A stretch of DNA of 64,000 nucleotides from Methylobacterium gossipiicola (GCF_900113485.1 NZ_FOPM01000019.1:1-64000); one strand, 5' to 3'; numbered from the stretch's first letter, positions 54,396-63,443 are shown. The notes: generated from the sequence alone by a model not told the origin. Translations and numbers: made by a program.

Positions 54396-56186
54396 ATGAG
54401 TTTATCCCGCAAGTTTGTCGGCCTCGTCATGGCTATGCTGGTCTCTAGCCTGCTCCTGGCGGGGTCCATCCTCCTTTATGGTCGATCCGTCGCTCAAGTG
54501 AGCGCAGCGCACGAGACGCGACAGAAATCGATCCTCCTCGCCGACGAAATCCGGCAGAGCTCGGACGACCTCACTCGCCTCGGCCGCACCTACGTCGTGA
54601 CCGGCAAGGCGACCTATAAGCAGCAGTACCAGCGCATCCTCGACATTCGCGCCGGCCATGCGCCGCGCCCCGAGGAATACCATCGCATCTACTGGGACTT
54701 CGTCGCGGCCGGCGTGGCGAAGCCGCGCCCGGACGGCGAGACCGTCTCGATGCTCGACCTCATGAAGCGCCTCGGCTTCTCGCAAAAGGAATACGACATG
54801 CTGGCCGAGTCGGTCCGCAATTCGGACGGATTGGTCCAGCTCGAAGTCGAGGCGATGAATCTCGTCGAGGGCAAGGACAAGGCGGGTCGGCCCCTGACCC
54901 AGCCGGACGCAGTCCGGGACCGCAACCGGGCGATCGACCTCGTTCATTCCGACACCTATCACGCCTTCAAGGCGCAGATCATGAAGCCCCTCGACGCGTT
55001 CTACGGGCTGATGCAGGCACGGACCGACGCCGCCGTGGCGACGGACGAAGCCCGGGCGAACGTTTACTTCGCCGTCGTGGTGGCCATGCTGACGGCCACC
55101 GTCGCGAGCTTCCTGGCCCTCGGCTGGTTCGCCTACGAGGCGCTGGTGCGCGGCTACGGCTCGGTCGGCGAAGCCATGGACCGTATCGCCCGTGGCGATT
55201 ACGCCTCGACGGTCCCCGGCCAAGAGCGCCGTGACGAGGTCGGCGACCTCGCCCGCGGCCTCGAAGCCTTCAAGTCCAACCTCGCCCGGGACGTGTCGGA
55301 GCGTCATGCCGAGGAAACCCGGCTGCACGAAGCCGCCCGCCGTGGCCAAACCGAGGTCCTGGCGAAATCCTTCGAGGCGACGTTCAGCGGAATCGTCCGG
55401 ACCGTGGCGACATCCGTGGGCGAACTGCAGGACACTGCCCGCACCATGTCGCGGATGGCCGGCGACACCGCCGACCGCTCGGGCGCCGTGATCCGGGCCG
55501 CGGAGGAGGCGTCGACCAACGTCGCCGCCGTGGCGGCGGCGGCGGAGGAACTCAGCGCCTCGGTATCGGAGGTCGGCCGTCAGGTCGACAACGCGGCGGC
55601 GCTGACGCGGGCGAGCGCGGCGGAAGCCGGACGCACCGCCGAATTGGTGCGGGATCTGAGTCAGGCGGCGGCCCGGGTCGGCGACGTGGTGGCGATGATC
55701 AACGGCATCGCGGGCCAGACCAACCTGCTGGCCCTCAACGCCACCATCGAGGCGGCCCGGGCCGGCGAGGCCGGACGCGGCTTCGCCGTGGTCGCGGCCG
55801 AGGTCAAGGAACTCGCCAACCAGACCGCCAAGGCCACGGAAGAGATCGCCTCGCAGATCGGCGGAATCCAGGCGGCGACCGGCGAGGCCGTGACGGCCAT
55901 CGGCGCCATCGCGGGGCGCATCGGCGACCTGAGCGGCATCTCGAACGCCATCGCGGCCGCGGTGGAGGAACAGGGCGCCGCCACCCGGGAGATCGTGCGC
56001 AACATCCATCAGACCGCCGCCGGCACCGGTGAGGTCACGTCCCATATCGGGGGGGTCGCCGACGCAGCCCAGAAGGCCGGCGGCGAGGCCGGGCGGGTGC
56101 TCTCCGTCGCCACGTCCGTCTCCCACGACGCCGAACACCTCGACGCCGAGGTGCACCGCTTCCTGGCGCAACTCCGGGCCGCCTGA
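54396..56186 (+). CDS. Methyl-accepting chemotaxis protein
   Basis: A 596-residue chemoreceptor. TM1 is at ~9-29 ([21 protein letters not shown]), then a ~190-residue periplasmic ligand domain, TM2 at ~223-246 ([20 protein letters not shown]), a HAMP domain, and a signalling coiled coil with the tip motif [20 protein letters not shown] followed by [20 protein letters not shown]. The ligand is unknown. It sits between the perM-hdaA-ppk block and purM, which are adjacent in many relatives. AGGGG lies upstream of the ATG; a 10-bp hairpin follows. Confidence 0.95.
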   Translation: MSLSRKFVGLVMAMLVSSLLLAGSILLYGRSVAQVSAAHETRQKSILLADEIRQSSDDLTRLGRTYVVTGKATYKQQYQRILDIRAGHAPRPEEYHRIYWDFVAAGVAKPRPDGETVSMLDLMKRLGFSQKEYDMLAESVRNSDGLVQLEVEAMNLVEGKDKAGRPLTQPDAVRDRNRAIDLVHSDTYHAFKAQIMKPLDAFYGLMQARTDAAVATDEARANVYFAVVVAMLTATVASFLALGWFAYEALVRGYGSVGEAMDRIARGDYASTVPGQERRDEVGDLARGLEAFKSNLARDVSERHAEETRLHEAARRGQTEVLAKSFEATFSGIVRTVATSVGELQDTARTMSRMAGDTADRSGAVIRAAEEASTNVAAVAAAAEELSASVSEVGRQVDNAAALTRASAAEAGRTAELVRDLSQAAARVGDVVAMINGIAGQTNLLALNATIEAARAGEAGRGFAVVAAEVKELANQTAKATEEIASQIGGIQAATGEAVTAIGAIAGRIGDLSGISNAIAAAVEEQGAATREIVRNIHQTAAGTGEVTSHIGGVADAAQKAGGEAGRVLSVATSVSHDAEHLDAEVHRFLAQLRAA

Positions 56187-56205
56187 CGGAGCACTACGCA
56201 TCGAT

Positions 56206-56233
56206 CCCGTGCCGCTCTCGCGGGCGGCACGGG
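56206..56233 (+). terminator. Hairpin after chemoreceptor gene
   Basis: A perfect 10-bp GC stem (56206-56215 with 56224-56233) with an 8-nt loop, 20 bp past the stop. No T tract. It separates the receptor gene from purM. Confidence 0.55.
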
Positions 56234-56369
56234 GCCCGCCGCATCCCGGGCGAACGGCGGCGCCGGAGCGAGGCCGCCGAGGCTGGATGCCGAAGTCGCG
56301 CGCAACCCCTCGCCGAGACCGTCACGACCCGTTAGAGCAGTCCGAACAGGACGTTGAGACGAGGTGCCG

Positions 56370-57434
56370 ATGACGGCCGAACACACGGGAATGACCTACG
56401 CGGAAGCCGGCGTCGACATCGATGCCGGCAACGCCATGGTCGAGACGATCAAGCCGCTGGTACGGGCCACGCGCCGGCCGGGGGCGGATGCGGAGATCGG
56501 CGGGTTCGGCGGGTTGTTCGACCTCAAGGCGGCGGGGTTCCGCGACCCGATCCTGGTGGCGGCCAACGATGGCGTCGGCACCAAGGTGAAGATCGCCATC
56601 GAGACGAACCGCCACGACACCATCGGGGTCGATCTCGTGGCCATGTGCGTCAACGACATCATCGTGCAGGGCGCCGAGCCGCTGTTCTTCCTCGATTACT
56701 ACGCCACCGCCAAGCTCGTGCCGGGCGTCGGCACCGACATCGTGCGCGGCATCGCGGCGGGCTGCCGGCTCGCCGGCTGCGCCCTCATCGGCGGCGAGAC
56801 CGCCGAGATGCCGGGCCTCTACGACGGGGCGGATTACGACCTCGCCGGCTTCAGCGTCGGTGCCGCCGAGCGCGGAACCCTGCTGCCGCGCGGCAACATC
56901 GTGCCGGGCGACGTGGTCCTCGGCCTGCCCTCCTCCGGGGTCCATTCGAACGGTTTCTCGCTGGTCCGCCGCATCGTCGCGCGCAGTGGCCTGTCCTACG
57001 ACGACCCCGCTCCGTTCGAGCCCCTGCGGAGCCTGGGCGAAGCCCTGCTGGAGCCGACCCGCATCTACGTGAAGCCCCTGCTGGCGGCCCTCAAGACCAC
57101 GGACGGCATCAAGGCGCTGGCCCACATCACCGGCGGCGGATTCCCCGACAACCTGCCCCGCGTGCTGCCCGACGGCGTCGGCATCGCCATCGACCTCGAC
57201 GCGATCATGCCGCCCCCGGTGTTCGGCTGGCTCGCCGAGGTCGGCGGCGTCGCCGAGTCCGAGATGCTGCGCACCTTCAACTGCGGCATCGGCATGGTGG
57301 TGGTGGTCTCGCCCGAGAGCGTCGGCGCGGTGTCGAAGGCCCTCGACCTCGGCGGGGCATCGCCCGTGGTCCTCGGCCGGATCACGCCGCGCGGCCCGGA
57401 GGCCGTGACCTTCGAAGGCCGGCTCACGTTCTGA
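56370..57434 (+). CDS. purM: Phosphoribosylformylglycinamidine cyclo-ligase
   Basis: A 354-residue AIR synthetase, step five of purine synthesis. It has [20 protein letters not shown], the glycine-rich [16 protein letters not shown] and [20 protein letters not shown], and the C-domain [22 protein letters not shown] 56370 was chosen; GTG 56364 adds two residues. The stop overlaps the purN start by one base. Confidence 0.95.
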   Translation: MTAEHTGMTYAEAGVDIDAGNAMVETIKPLVRATRRPGADAEIGGFGGLFDLKAAGFRDPILVAANDGVGTKVKIAIETNRHDTIGVDLVAMCVNDIIVQGAEPLFFLDYYATAKLVPGVGTDIVRGIAAGCRLAGCALIGGETAEMPGLYDGADYDLAGFSVGAAERGTLLPRGNIVPGDVVLGLPSSGVHSNGFSLVRRIVARSGLSYDDPAPFEPLRSLGEALLEPTRIYVKPLLAALKTTDGIKALAHITGGGFPDNLPRVLPDGVGIAIDLDAIMPPPVFGWLAEVGGVAESEMLRTFNCGIGMVVVVSPESVGAVSKALDLGGASPVVLGRITPRGPEAVTFEGRLTF

Positions 57435-58093
57435 TGGCGACCGCGAAGAAGACCCGGGTCGCGATCCTGATCTCGGGGCGCGGCTCGAACATGGCCTCGC
57501 TCATCGCGGCGGCGGTCGAGCCGGAGTTCCCCGCCGAGATCGTGCTGGTGGCCTCGAACCGGCCCGAGGCCGGGGGCCTCGCCACGGCGGCGGCCGCCGG
57601 TATCCCGACCCTCGCCCTCGACCACAAGACCTATCCAAGCCGGGCCGCCTTCGACGAGGCGCTCCACGCCGAACTCGTGGCCGCCGACATCGACCTCGTG
57701 TGTCTGGCCGGTTTCATGCGGATCTTCTCCGCCGGCTTCGTCGAGGCCTGGGCCGGGCGGATGATCAACATCCACCCCTCCCTGCTGCCCCTGTTCAAGG
57801 GCGTGCACACCCACGAACAGGCGCTGGCCGCCGGGGTGCGCCTCCACGGCTGCACGGTGCATTACGTGGTGCCGGAACTCGATGCCGGGCCCATCGTCGC
57901 CCAGGCCGCCGTGCCGGTCCTGCCGGGCGACGATGCCGATGCGCTCGCCGCCCGCATCCTGGTGCAGGAGCACCGGCTCTACCCGGCGGCCCTGGCGCTG
58001 ATCGCCTCGGGCCGCGCCCGCCTCAACGGCGACCGGGTGGTGTTCGGGAACGACGTGAGCCGGGCCGAGGGGGCTCTGCTCAGTCTTTCCTGA
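57434..58093 (+). CDS. purN: Phosphoribosylglycinamide formyltransferase
   Basis: A 219-residue GAR transformylase using 10-formyl-tetrahydrofolate, step three of purine synthesis. Motifs are VAILISGRGSNMASLI, CLAGFMRIFSAGFV, NIHPSLLPLFKGVHTHEQAL (catalytic His/Asn region) and CTVHYVVPELDAGPIVAQ. It is translationally coupled to purM and followed by a strong terminator. Confidence 0.95.
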   Translation: MATAKKTRVAILISGRGSNMASLIAAAVEPEFPAEIVLVASNRPEAGGLATAAAAGIPTLALDHKTYPSRAAFDEALHAELVAADIDLVCLAGFMRIFSAGFVEAWAGRMINIHPSLLPLFKGVHTHEQALAAGVRLHGCTVHYVVPELDAGPIVAQAAVPVLPGDDADALAARILVQEHRLYPAALALIASGRARLNGDRVVFGNDVSRAEGALLSLS

Positions 58094-58121
58094 AAAGGCG
58101 GACCCGGTCGGGTCCGCCTTT
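58094..58121. terminator. Strong bidirectional terminator after purN
   Basis: A perfect 12-bp stem (58094-58105 with 58110-58121) with a GGTC loop; A-run on the left arm, T-run on the right. It serves purN and the converging small lipoprotein gene. Confidence 0.88.
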
Positions 58122-58128
58122 GGGCCGA

Positions 58129-58506
58129 TCAGGCCGGTCGCGGCAACTGGCAGCTGTCGAGGGCGCCGAGCGCCTTGGCGCGGGCCGAATCGTTGAAATA
58201 GCCGGTGGTGCGGTAGGCGGCGAGCTCGGACTGGTCGAGGCTCGCCAGGGTGCGCTGGGCATAGCAGCCGCACGGACGGGCGAGGGACACCTCGGAGACG
58301 CCCTGGAGCTTGGCCTGGGTCACGGTGCAGGCGTGGCGCACGCGGCCGGTCAGGTTGCTCGTGGAGGCGGTCTTGAGGGCCGGGTCGGGCGTGTACCCGG
58401 CGAGATCCGCCGTGGGGCCGGCCTTGTTGGCATTGCAGGCCGCGACGGTGGCGAGGAGGCCGGCGGCGAGCAGAAACCGGCCGGTGCGCGGAGCGAGGAA
58501 GCGCAT
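58129..58506 (-). CDS. Small secreted lipoprotein of unknown function
   Basis: A 125-residue protein with a lipoprotein-like signal (FLLAAGLLATVAAC-NA, Cys 24). The mature part has four more Cys, in HACTVTQ, PCGCYAQ and DSCQLP, which may form disulfides. No domain is recognised. The start at 58506 places the signal peptide at the N-terminus; the upstream frame to 58602 is not supported. It converges on purN. Confidence 0.75.
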   Translation of the reverse strand: MRFLAPRTGRFLLAAGLLATVAACNANKAGPTADLAGYTPDPALKTASTSNLTGRVRHACTVTQAKLQGVSEVSLARPCGCYAQRTLASLDQSELAAYRTTGYFNDSARAKALGALDSCQLPRPA

Positions 58507-58644
58507 GGTGCGATGGGTCCGTGAAAGCGATTCGGGAGAGAGCCCGGTTTCACGGAGCCTCCGGGGCCGCGCAAGGGCAGCGCGGCCACAGCCCGGCGAC
58601 AAATGTCGCGCCGCCCGGGTGCTGGGCGACGCGACGGTCCCGGC

Positions 58645-59067
58645 TCAGCCGGCGATGTCGGAATCCTGGAAGAACTGCGCGATCTCGATCTTGGCGTTCT
58701 CGGCGCTGTCGGACCCGTGGACGGTGTTCTCGCCCACCGACTCGGAGAAGGTCTTGCGGATGGTGCCCTCGTCGGCATTGGCCGGGTTCGTGGCGCCCAT
58801 CACCTCGCGATAGCGGGCGATGGCGTTCTCGCCTTCGAGCACCTGCACCACCACGGGGCCGGAAATCATGAACTCCACGAGCTCGCCGAAGAACGGACGC
58901 TCCTTGTGGACCTCGTAGAACTTCTCGGCCTGGGCGCGGCTCATCTGGATGCGGCGCTGGCCGACGATGCGCAGGCCGGCCTTCTCGATCACGGCGTTCA
59001 CGGCACCGGTCAGGTTCCGCTTCGTCGCGTCGGGCTTGAGGATGGAGAAGGTGCGCTCGATGGCCAT
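58645..59067 (-). CDS. ndk: Nucleoside-diphosphate kinase
   Basis: A 140-residue NDK balancing NTP and dNTP pools. It starts [18 protein letters not shown], with the catalytic His in [20 protein letters not shown]. It is full length and typical. It stands alone on the minus strand, 138 bp upstream of the small lipoprotein gene. Confidence 0.96.
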   Translation of the reverse strand: MAIERTFSILKPDATKRNLTGAVNAVIEKAGLRIVGQRRIQMSRAQAEKFYEVHKERPFFGELVEFMISGPVVVQVLEGENAIARYREVMGATNPANADEGTIRKTFSESVGENTVHGSDSAENAKIEIAQFFQDSDIAG

Positions 59068-59289
59068 GATTCGTCCGGTTCTGATGCTGGGGCCGAAACG
59101 AGGCTTCGGCGCCGGGCTTATAGCGGGGGCGTCCCCGCCCCTCAACCCGAGGACGGACAGCCCCGAATCCGGGGCAAACGACCTTGCCCGACACGTCCGG
59201 CCATGGCTTGGGCGCAACAGTGCCGGAAAATCGCCCGATTGCGTGGGCTTTCTGTGTTCAACGACACCGCCTCTTACGGAGCTCAGCCC

Positions 59290-59856
59290 ATGCGCACCGC
59301 CCTGACGGCCCTCCTTGTCCTCTCCGGCACCGCCGTGACCGAGATCGCGCCCGCCTCCGCCGCCTCGCCCCAGGACCCCTCGGGCACCTGGCTCACGGGC
59401 GACGGCCGGGCCAAGGTCCGGATCGACCGCTGCGGTCCGGCCGGCGCCAACATCTGCGGCAAGGTGGTCTGGCTGAAATCTCCCACCACCGAGGACGGTT
59501 TGCCCCGCACGGACATCAAGAACCCCGACCCGAAGAAGCGCAACCGCCCGGCGCTCGGCCTCACCCTCCTCGACAACCTCAAGCCCGAGGACACGAAGTT
59601 CTCCGGCGAGATCTACAATGCCGACGAGGGCAAGGTGTATCAGGTGAGCCTGGAGCGGGAGAGCGCTCAGGAGCTCTCGGTCTCCGGCTGCCTCCTCAAG
59701 GTCCTGTGCGGCTCGCAGACCTGGACCCGGGTGCCGGACGTGAACCAGCAGGCCGCCAACGTGACCGGCGAGGCGCCCGTGGCCGCGCCGGCTCCGAGGG
59801 CTCCCGCCAAGGCCGCCCCGAAGCCCGCCGCCAAGGCCGCACCGGCGGAACACTGA
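59290..59856 (+). CDS. DUF2147 family secreted protein
   Basis: A 188-residue protein with signal peptide (1-24, ASA-AS) and a DUF2147 domain (~27-150): [48 protein letters not shown] and [17 protein letters not shown]. The C-terminal ~35 residues are Ala/Pro/Lys-rich. Members act in the periplasm but their role is unknown. The repeat copy C follows. Confidence 0.85.
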   Translation: MRTALTALLVLSGTAVTEIAPASAASPQDPSGTWLTGDGRAKVRIDRCGPAGANICGKVVWLKSPTTEDGLPRTDIKNPDPKKRNRPALGLTLLDNLKPEDTKFSGEIYNADEGKVYQVSLERESAQELSVSGCLLKVLCGSQTWTRVPDVNQQAANVTGEAPVAAPAPRAPAKAAPKPAAKAAPAEH

Positions 59857-59875
59857 ACGCAGGCATCGGACACGC

Positions 59876-59976
59876 ACTCCGTTCGTCTCCTTGAGAAGAG
59901 CGGAGTTCGGCTGCCCCTGAACGCCGCGCGGGCTTGCTGATCCGGCGATCGCCGCGATCGAGGGGATGCCGGATCA
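59876..59976 (-). repeat. Dispersed 3'-flanking two-hairpin repeat, copy C
   Basis: Inverted relative to copies A and B and read downstream of the glutathione transferase, whose TGA (59974-59976) is its first base triplet. GATCCGGC/GCCGGATC (59939-59946 with 59968-59975) forms the first stem, GCCCGCGCGGC follows, then ACTCCG and CGGAGT arms (59876-59881 and 59901-59906). Confidence 0.65.
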
Positions 59977-60609
59977 GATCGCCGCGAAGCCGCGCTGCAC
60001 GGCCGGGCGCGCCAGCATCCGGTCGAGCCAGGCGCGTACATGGGGCAGATCGGCGAGATCGACGCCCTGCTTCTCGTGATACTTCGCCCAAGGCACAATC
60101 GCGATATCGGCGATGGAGAGCGAGCCCGCCACGTAGTCACGACCGGCGAGTTGCCCATCCAGCACACGGTAGAGGCGGTTCGCCTCCGTCGTGAACCGCT
60201 CGATGGCGTAAGGGATCTTTTCCTCCGCATAGATGCGGAAATGGTGGGCCTGCCCCAGCATCGGCCCGAAGCCCGCCACCTGCCAGATCAGCCATTCCTC
60301 CACCTTCACCCGCGCCCGCTCATCGGCGGGGAGGAGGCAGCCGGTCTTGCGGCTGAGGTATTGCAGGATCGCGCCCGACTCGAACACCGTGATCGGCTGG
60401 CCGTCCGGCCCGTCCGGATCGACGATGGCCGGAATCTTGTTGTTGGGCGAGAGCGCGAGAAAATCCGGCGCCATCTGGTCACCCCGGCCGATATTCACCG
60501 GCACCACCCGGTAGGGCAGACCGCACTCCTCCAGCATGATCGGGATCTTCCAGCCGTTGGGCGTGCTCCAGGTGTGTACGTCGATGGATCGCCCTGTCGC
60601 CTGTGCCAT
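59974..60609 (-). CDS. Glutathione S-transferase, YfcG/Nu-class-like
   Basis: A 211-residue cytoplasmic glutathione transferase. The N-terminal thioredoxin-fold domain has VHTWSTPNGWKIPIMLEECG, SPNNKIPAIVD and the glutathione-binding ESGAILQYLS. The helical C-domain has DYVAGSLSIADIAIVPWAKY. The TPNG motif near the N-terminus marks the YfcG/Ure2p-like group, often with disulfide-reductase activity. ATG 60609 or 60618. Copy C of the dispersed repeat begins at its stop. Confidence 0.9.
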   Translation of the reverse strand: MAQATGRSIDVHTWSTPNGWKIPIMLEECGLPYRVVPVNIGRGDQMAPDFLALSPNNKIPAIVDPDGPDGQPITVFESGAILQYLSRKTGCLLPADERARVKVEEWLIWQVAGFGPMLGQAHHFRIYAEEKIPYAIERFTTEANRLYRVLDGQLAGRDYVAGSLSIADIAIVPWAKYHEKQGVDLADLPHVRAWLDRMLARPAVQRGFAAI

Positions 60610-60809
60610 ACGGATCATCCCGGCCCCGGTTGGACCCTCTTCATGTGCCGGATCAAAGCGGAACGCCAGTCGATGGTTGCAACCGCCGACCGCCGTGGTG
60701 GATCACGCGACCTCGAAGCGCAAAGCCCCTTGCCGAACCCCTTGGGTTGTGGGTGTGATGCGCCCCGCCCGCCACGCGTCGGGCCCGTCCGCAATCGAGG
60801 ATTGTCCCG

Positions 60810-61061
60810 ATGCCGCTCCGCTCCTGTCTCATCGTCTGCCTTGCCGCCCCGCTCCTTCTGGCCCAGCCGGCCCTCGCCAAGGAAAACGACGCGGCGGCCG
60901 CCAAGGAGCCGAGCGTGACGCAGAGCGCGGCGCGCTCCCGGCAGAAGGCCTGCGGCGCGGAATGGCGGGCGCTCTCCGTGGCCGACAAGGCCGCCAAGGG
61001 ACCCAAATGGCCGCAATATTACAGCAAGTGCGTCAAACGCCTGAAGGAACAGAAGGCCTGA
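60810..61061 (+). CDS. Small secreted Cys-pair protein
   Basis: An 83-residue protein with signal peptide (1-23, PALA-KE). The mature helical part has Cys in KACGAEW and SKCVKR and the segment GPKWPQYYSKC. It resembles other short periplasmic proteins of the group and, loosely, PsiF-type proteins, but no function is assigned. It diverges from the GST gene across 200 bp. The dispersed repeat copy B starts at its stop codon. Confidence 0.7.
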   Translation: MPLRSCLIVCLAAPLLLAQPALAKENDAAAAKEPSVTQSAARSRQKACGAEWRALSVADKAAKGPKWPQYYSKCVKRLKEQKA

Positions 61062-61153
61062 TACGGTTTCCCCTCGACCGGGGCGGAAGACGCCCGCGCG
61101 GTGCTTGAGTGAAGCCGAACTCCGTCATTCCGAAGGTATCAAACGGAGTTCGT
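61059..61153 (+). repeat. Dispersed 3'-flanking two-hairpin repeat, copy B
   Basis: Begins at the TGA of the small secreted protein (61059-61061). A weaker first stem (CCCC/GGGG) is followed by GCCCGCGCGG (61092-61101) and a long near-identical match to copy A through GAACTCCG ... CGGAGTTC. It runs close to the DUF4345 gene's upstream region. Confidence 0.7.
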
Positions 61154-61219
61154 CAGATGGCTCGCGCAGTCGGGCGCGCTTGCCCGGCTGCCGCCGGGCG
61201 GAAGAGGGGACACGGGACG

Positions 61220-61636
61220 ATGCGGGAACGGCGGGCGCTGCAGCGGATGGTGTCGGTCGTCGCCCTCGTGCCCGTCGTATCGGGCCTTTACGGCGTCCTG
61301 ACCGGCGTCGGCGGCACGAGCGGCCTCGTCGACGTCTCGGCCGACAGCCATTACCGCTACTTGTCGGGCCTCCACATGGGCATCGGCATCCTGTTCTGGA
61401 CCTGCGTACCGGGGATCGAGGCCAAGACCGGGCTGTTCCGCTTCCTCACCCTGGTTGTGGTGCTGGGCGGCCTCGCCCGGCTCCTCGGCTTGGCACTGAC
61501 GGGTCTGCCCTCCCTGACCATGCTGGCGGCCCTGGCGGTGGAACTCGGCGTCACTCCGCTCCTGTGTCTGTGGCAGGCCCGGATCGCGGGCCAGGCCTCG
61601 AACGAGCCGCCTTCGGCCGCGCCGGGCCCGGCATGA
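61220..61636 (+). CDS. DUF4345 membrane protein
   Basis: A 138-residue membrane protein with four hydrophobic helices (MVSVVALVPVVSGLYGVL, LHMGIGILFWTCV, FLTLVVVLGGLARLLGLAL, LAALAVELGVTPLLCLW). The DUF4345 motif DSHYRYLSGLHMGIGILF matches the family. Function is unknown. ATG 61220 was chosen over upstream options at 61109 and 61157, which add basic, non-hydrophobic residues. Confidence 0.8.
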   Translation: MRERRALQRMVSVVALVPVVSGLYGVLTGVGGTSGLVDVSADSHYRYLSGLHMGIGILFWTCVPGIEAKTGLFRFLTLVVVLGGLARLLGLALTGLPSLTMLAALAVELGVTPLLCLWQARIAGQASNEPPSAAPGPA

Positions 61637-61951
61637 TCGCGGCGGCGGAAGACGCCCCCTCCCCCTTCGACCGGCCCCTCGCCTTCGCCTGACCGATCCG
61701 GCGGCGCCCCACGAGGGCCTCCCCGCCGTCGCCGCGCCGTGGTGCGGGGCGATGCGAGTGCCATCGCGGCCCTCCGCCTCCTGGCGACGCCCCCCGCCCC
61801 GGCCACGCCGGCCCCGCGCATCCTGTGGATGACCGGGCAACCCGCTGCTTCGTAAGGGCGATTTCCAACAGCTCACCGCCCGCTCCGGACCTGACCGAAA
61901 AAGCCGGCAAATAAGGGGTTGACGCCTCGCTCGGACGGGCACAGTCTACAC
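61637..61951. other. Intergenic stretch without a recognised gene
   Basis: About 315 bp with no credible ORF. Near its end TTGACG (61918-61923) is followed after 17 nt by CAGTCT, a possible sigma-70-like promoter reading into the hairpin and tandem repeats. Confidence 0.4.
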
Positions 61952-61975
61952 CTGTGCTTCGGAACTGAAGCACAG
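61952..61975 (+). other. Hairpin leading into the tandem repeats
   Basis: A perfect 9-bp inverted repeat CTGTGCTTC/GAAGCACAG with a 6-nt loop, 71 bp before the first mini-ORF. It lacks a T tract, so it is not an obvious terminator; it may be a leader structure or protein site. Confidence 0.5.
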
Positions 61976-62019
61976 CCAAAGCAACGAGGTTCCAAACGAC
62001 CACGTCTATGCTGGATTGT

Positions 62020-62207
62020 TTTCGACCGAATGGAGGGAGACAAGGATGACTCCACCTCAGCAGGCTGCTGCAACGACGATCCGGGTTTGATTGGACCTGG
62101 ACCGGAGCAGCGAAGACCGGATCGCCGGACGGATAGCCGATCACAGGGGCGTAGAAGCGGCCTACATGGCACGACTTCGAACACGCGAGAGGCCCCATCT
62201 CGATCGC
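62020..62207 (+). repeat. Tandem repeat unit 1
   Basis: First of three imperfect direct copies with periods of 285 and 280 bp. Core 1 carries a GGAGACAAGG ribosome-site-like run and a 14-codon ORF (62046-62090). Core 2 (about 62142-62197) runs from CACAGGGGCGTAGAAGCGG to GCCCCA, with GGGGC (62146-62150) able to pair with GCCCC (62192-62196). Confidence 0.85.
62046..62090 (+). CDS. Possible 14-residue peptide, repeat copy 1
   Basis: ATG with GGAGACAAGG just upstream encodes MTPPQQAAATTIRV and a TGA stop. The same ORF recurs in copies 2 and 3 with no indels, and two of four variable codons differ only synonymously. The segment can also form a CAGCA/TGCTG hairpin, so RNA structure rather than peptide may be what is conserved. 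Confidence 0.3.
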   Translation: MTPPQQAAATTIRV

Positions 62208-62304
62208 TTCCCTGACCGGGCACCCGATCAAATCTTCATGCAAAGTCGAGACGAAGCATCGATTCGAACGAGGTCAAAAACGACGGCTCTATTTGATCGC
62301 TTGT

Positions 62305-62497
62305 CGTCAACCGAATGGCAGGAGACACGTATGACTCCACCTCAGCAGGTTGCTGCCACGACGATCCGGGCTTGATTCACCCCGGCTCCGAGCAGCGAAC
62401 ACCGAATTCCCGCGCGGCAAGCGGGTCACAGGGGCGTAGAAGCGGCCTGCATGGCACGACTTCGAACACGCGAGAGGCCCCAATTCGACCGCTTCCG
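62305..62497 (+). repeat. Tandem repeat unit 2
   Basis: Second copy. The mini-ORF is at 62331-62375 after GGAGACACGT. Core 2 (about 62427-62482) is nearly identical to unit 1 over ~55 nt; the sequence between cores is more diverged, and the inter-unit spacer also aligns weakly with that of unit 1. Confidence 0.85.
62331..62375 (+). CDS. Possible 14-residue peptide, repeat copy 2
   Basis: Encodes MTPPQQVAATTIRA after a CAGGAG ribosome-site-like run. It differs from copy 1 at residues 7 and 14 and by a synonymous change at codon 9. Translation is unproven. Confidence 0.3.
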   Translation: MTPPQQVAATTIRA

Positions 62498-62586
62498 CCA
62501 CGGGATCACCGGTTCGATCTTTCGCATCCCACCGGATGCATCGTTCACGACGAGGCACACCACCCATCTTGACGTTCGCTTGTGTT

Positions 62587-62781
62587 TCAACCGAAGGACG
62601 GGAGACACGGATGACTCCACCCCAGCAGGTTGCTGCCACGACGATCCGGACTTGATGTGACCCGGACCTGAGCAGCGCAAACGCACATCACCGGACGGAA
62701 GCGGTCCCAGGGGCGTAGAAGCGGTCTGTCACGACACGTCTTCGAACACGCAAGATGCCCCAATTCGACTGCTTCCGCCGC
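62587..62781 (+). repeat. Tandem repeat unit 3
   Basis: Third and most diverged copy, ending next to the 3' end of the GNAT gene on the opposite strand. The mini-ORF is at 62611-62655 and core 2 at about 62706-62762. GGGGC/GCCCC and GAAG/CTTC pairs are kept although the loop sequence has changed. Confidence 0.82.
62611..62655 (+). CDS. Possible 14-residue peptide, repeat copy 3
   Basis: Encodes MTPPQQVAATTIRT after GGGAGACACGG. Codon 4 changes CCT to CCC silently relative to the other copies. Translation is unproven. Confidence 0.3.
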   Translation: MTPPQQVAATTIRT

Positions 62782-62792
62782 CAATGGTATGG

Positions 62793-63302
62793 TCAAGTCT
62801 CGCGACTCAGCCGCAAGACCATCAGGATTTCATCGTAGGTCACGTCACCGATCTTCAAGGCACGTGGTTCCAGGCCATATTGCACGAACCCGAGGGCTTC
62901 GTAGCGCCGGATTGCCACTGGATTGGCGGCTCCCACGGCCAGACCGACATCGTCCACGCAGGTTTTCGCATGGGCGATCACGCCCGCGATCAACGCCGTG
63001 CCGATGCCCCTGCCGCGCGCCTCCGGTCGAACGTAGGCCCCCCACAGCGTGCCCTTATGACGGAGCTTCGGTGCCTCCGGGACGTAAAGTCCCGCGCTTC
63101 CGACGAGAGTCCCGTCGTCGCTCCATGCCCCGAAAACGGCCTGGCTCTCCAAGGTGTCGGCGAACCACGCGAGGGGTCGCTCTGATTCGACCTCCCACGA
63201 CGCGCCGAACGCCTCCGGGTGTCGAGCAAGACCGTCGAGGCGTAGAAGCCGGAACGCCGCCGCGTCGCTTCGGGCCAGACGGCGGATCGGATGGGCGCTC
63301 AT
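62793..63302 (-). CDS. GNAT family N-acetyltransferase
   Basis: A 169-residue acetyltransferase. The GNAT core is VGSAGLYVPE, then the acetyl-CoA loop GAYVRPEARGRGIGTALI, and LAVGAANPVAIRRYEALGFVQYG. It acts on an amine of unknown identity in the cytoplasm. ATG 63302 was preferred to 63386. It lies downstream of gatB on the same strand with a 141-bp gap. Confidence 0.88.
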   Translation of the reverse strand: MSAHPIRRLARSDAAAFRLLRLDGLARHPEAFGASWEVESERPLAWFADTLESQAVFGAWSDDGTLVGSAGLYVPEAPKLRHKGTLWGAYVRPEARGRGIGTALIAGVIAHAKTCVDDVGLAVGAANPVAIRRYEALGFVQYGLEPRALKIGDVTYDEILMVLRLSRET

Positions 63303-63443
63303 CGAGCCTGATCCGGCGCTTTCCGACACCACAGCCATTCCTCCGGAATACGTCGCGTCGATCGTCGCTGGCTGGAACGCGCTCACGGGAGCGACGTCCA
63401 GACAGCGCTGTCTTGGTTTGCCGCCGACGAGAAAGGGCTCGCC

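Noticed and set aside
62020..62781. CRISPR array or IS remnant
   Set aside because: Units are ~280 bp with two separate conserved cores; no short uniform repeats and spacers, no terminal inverted repeats, no transposase fragment.
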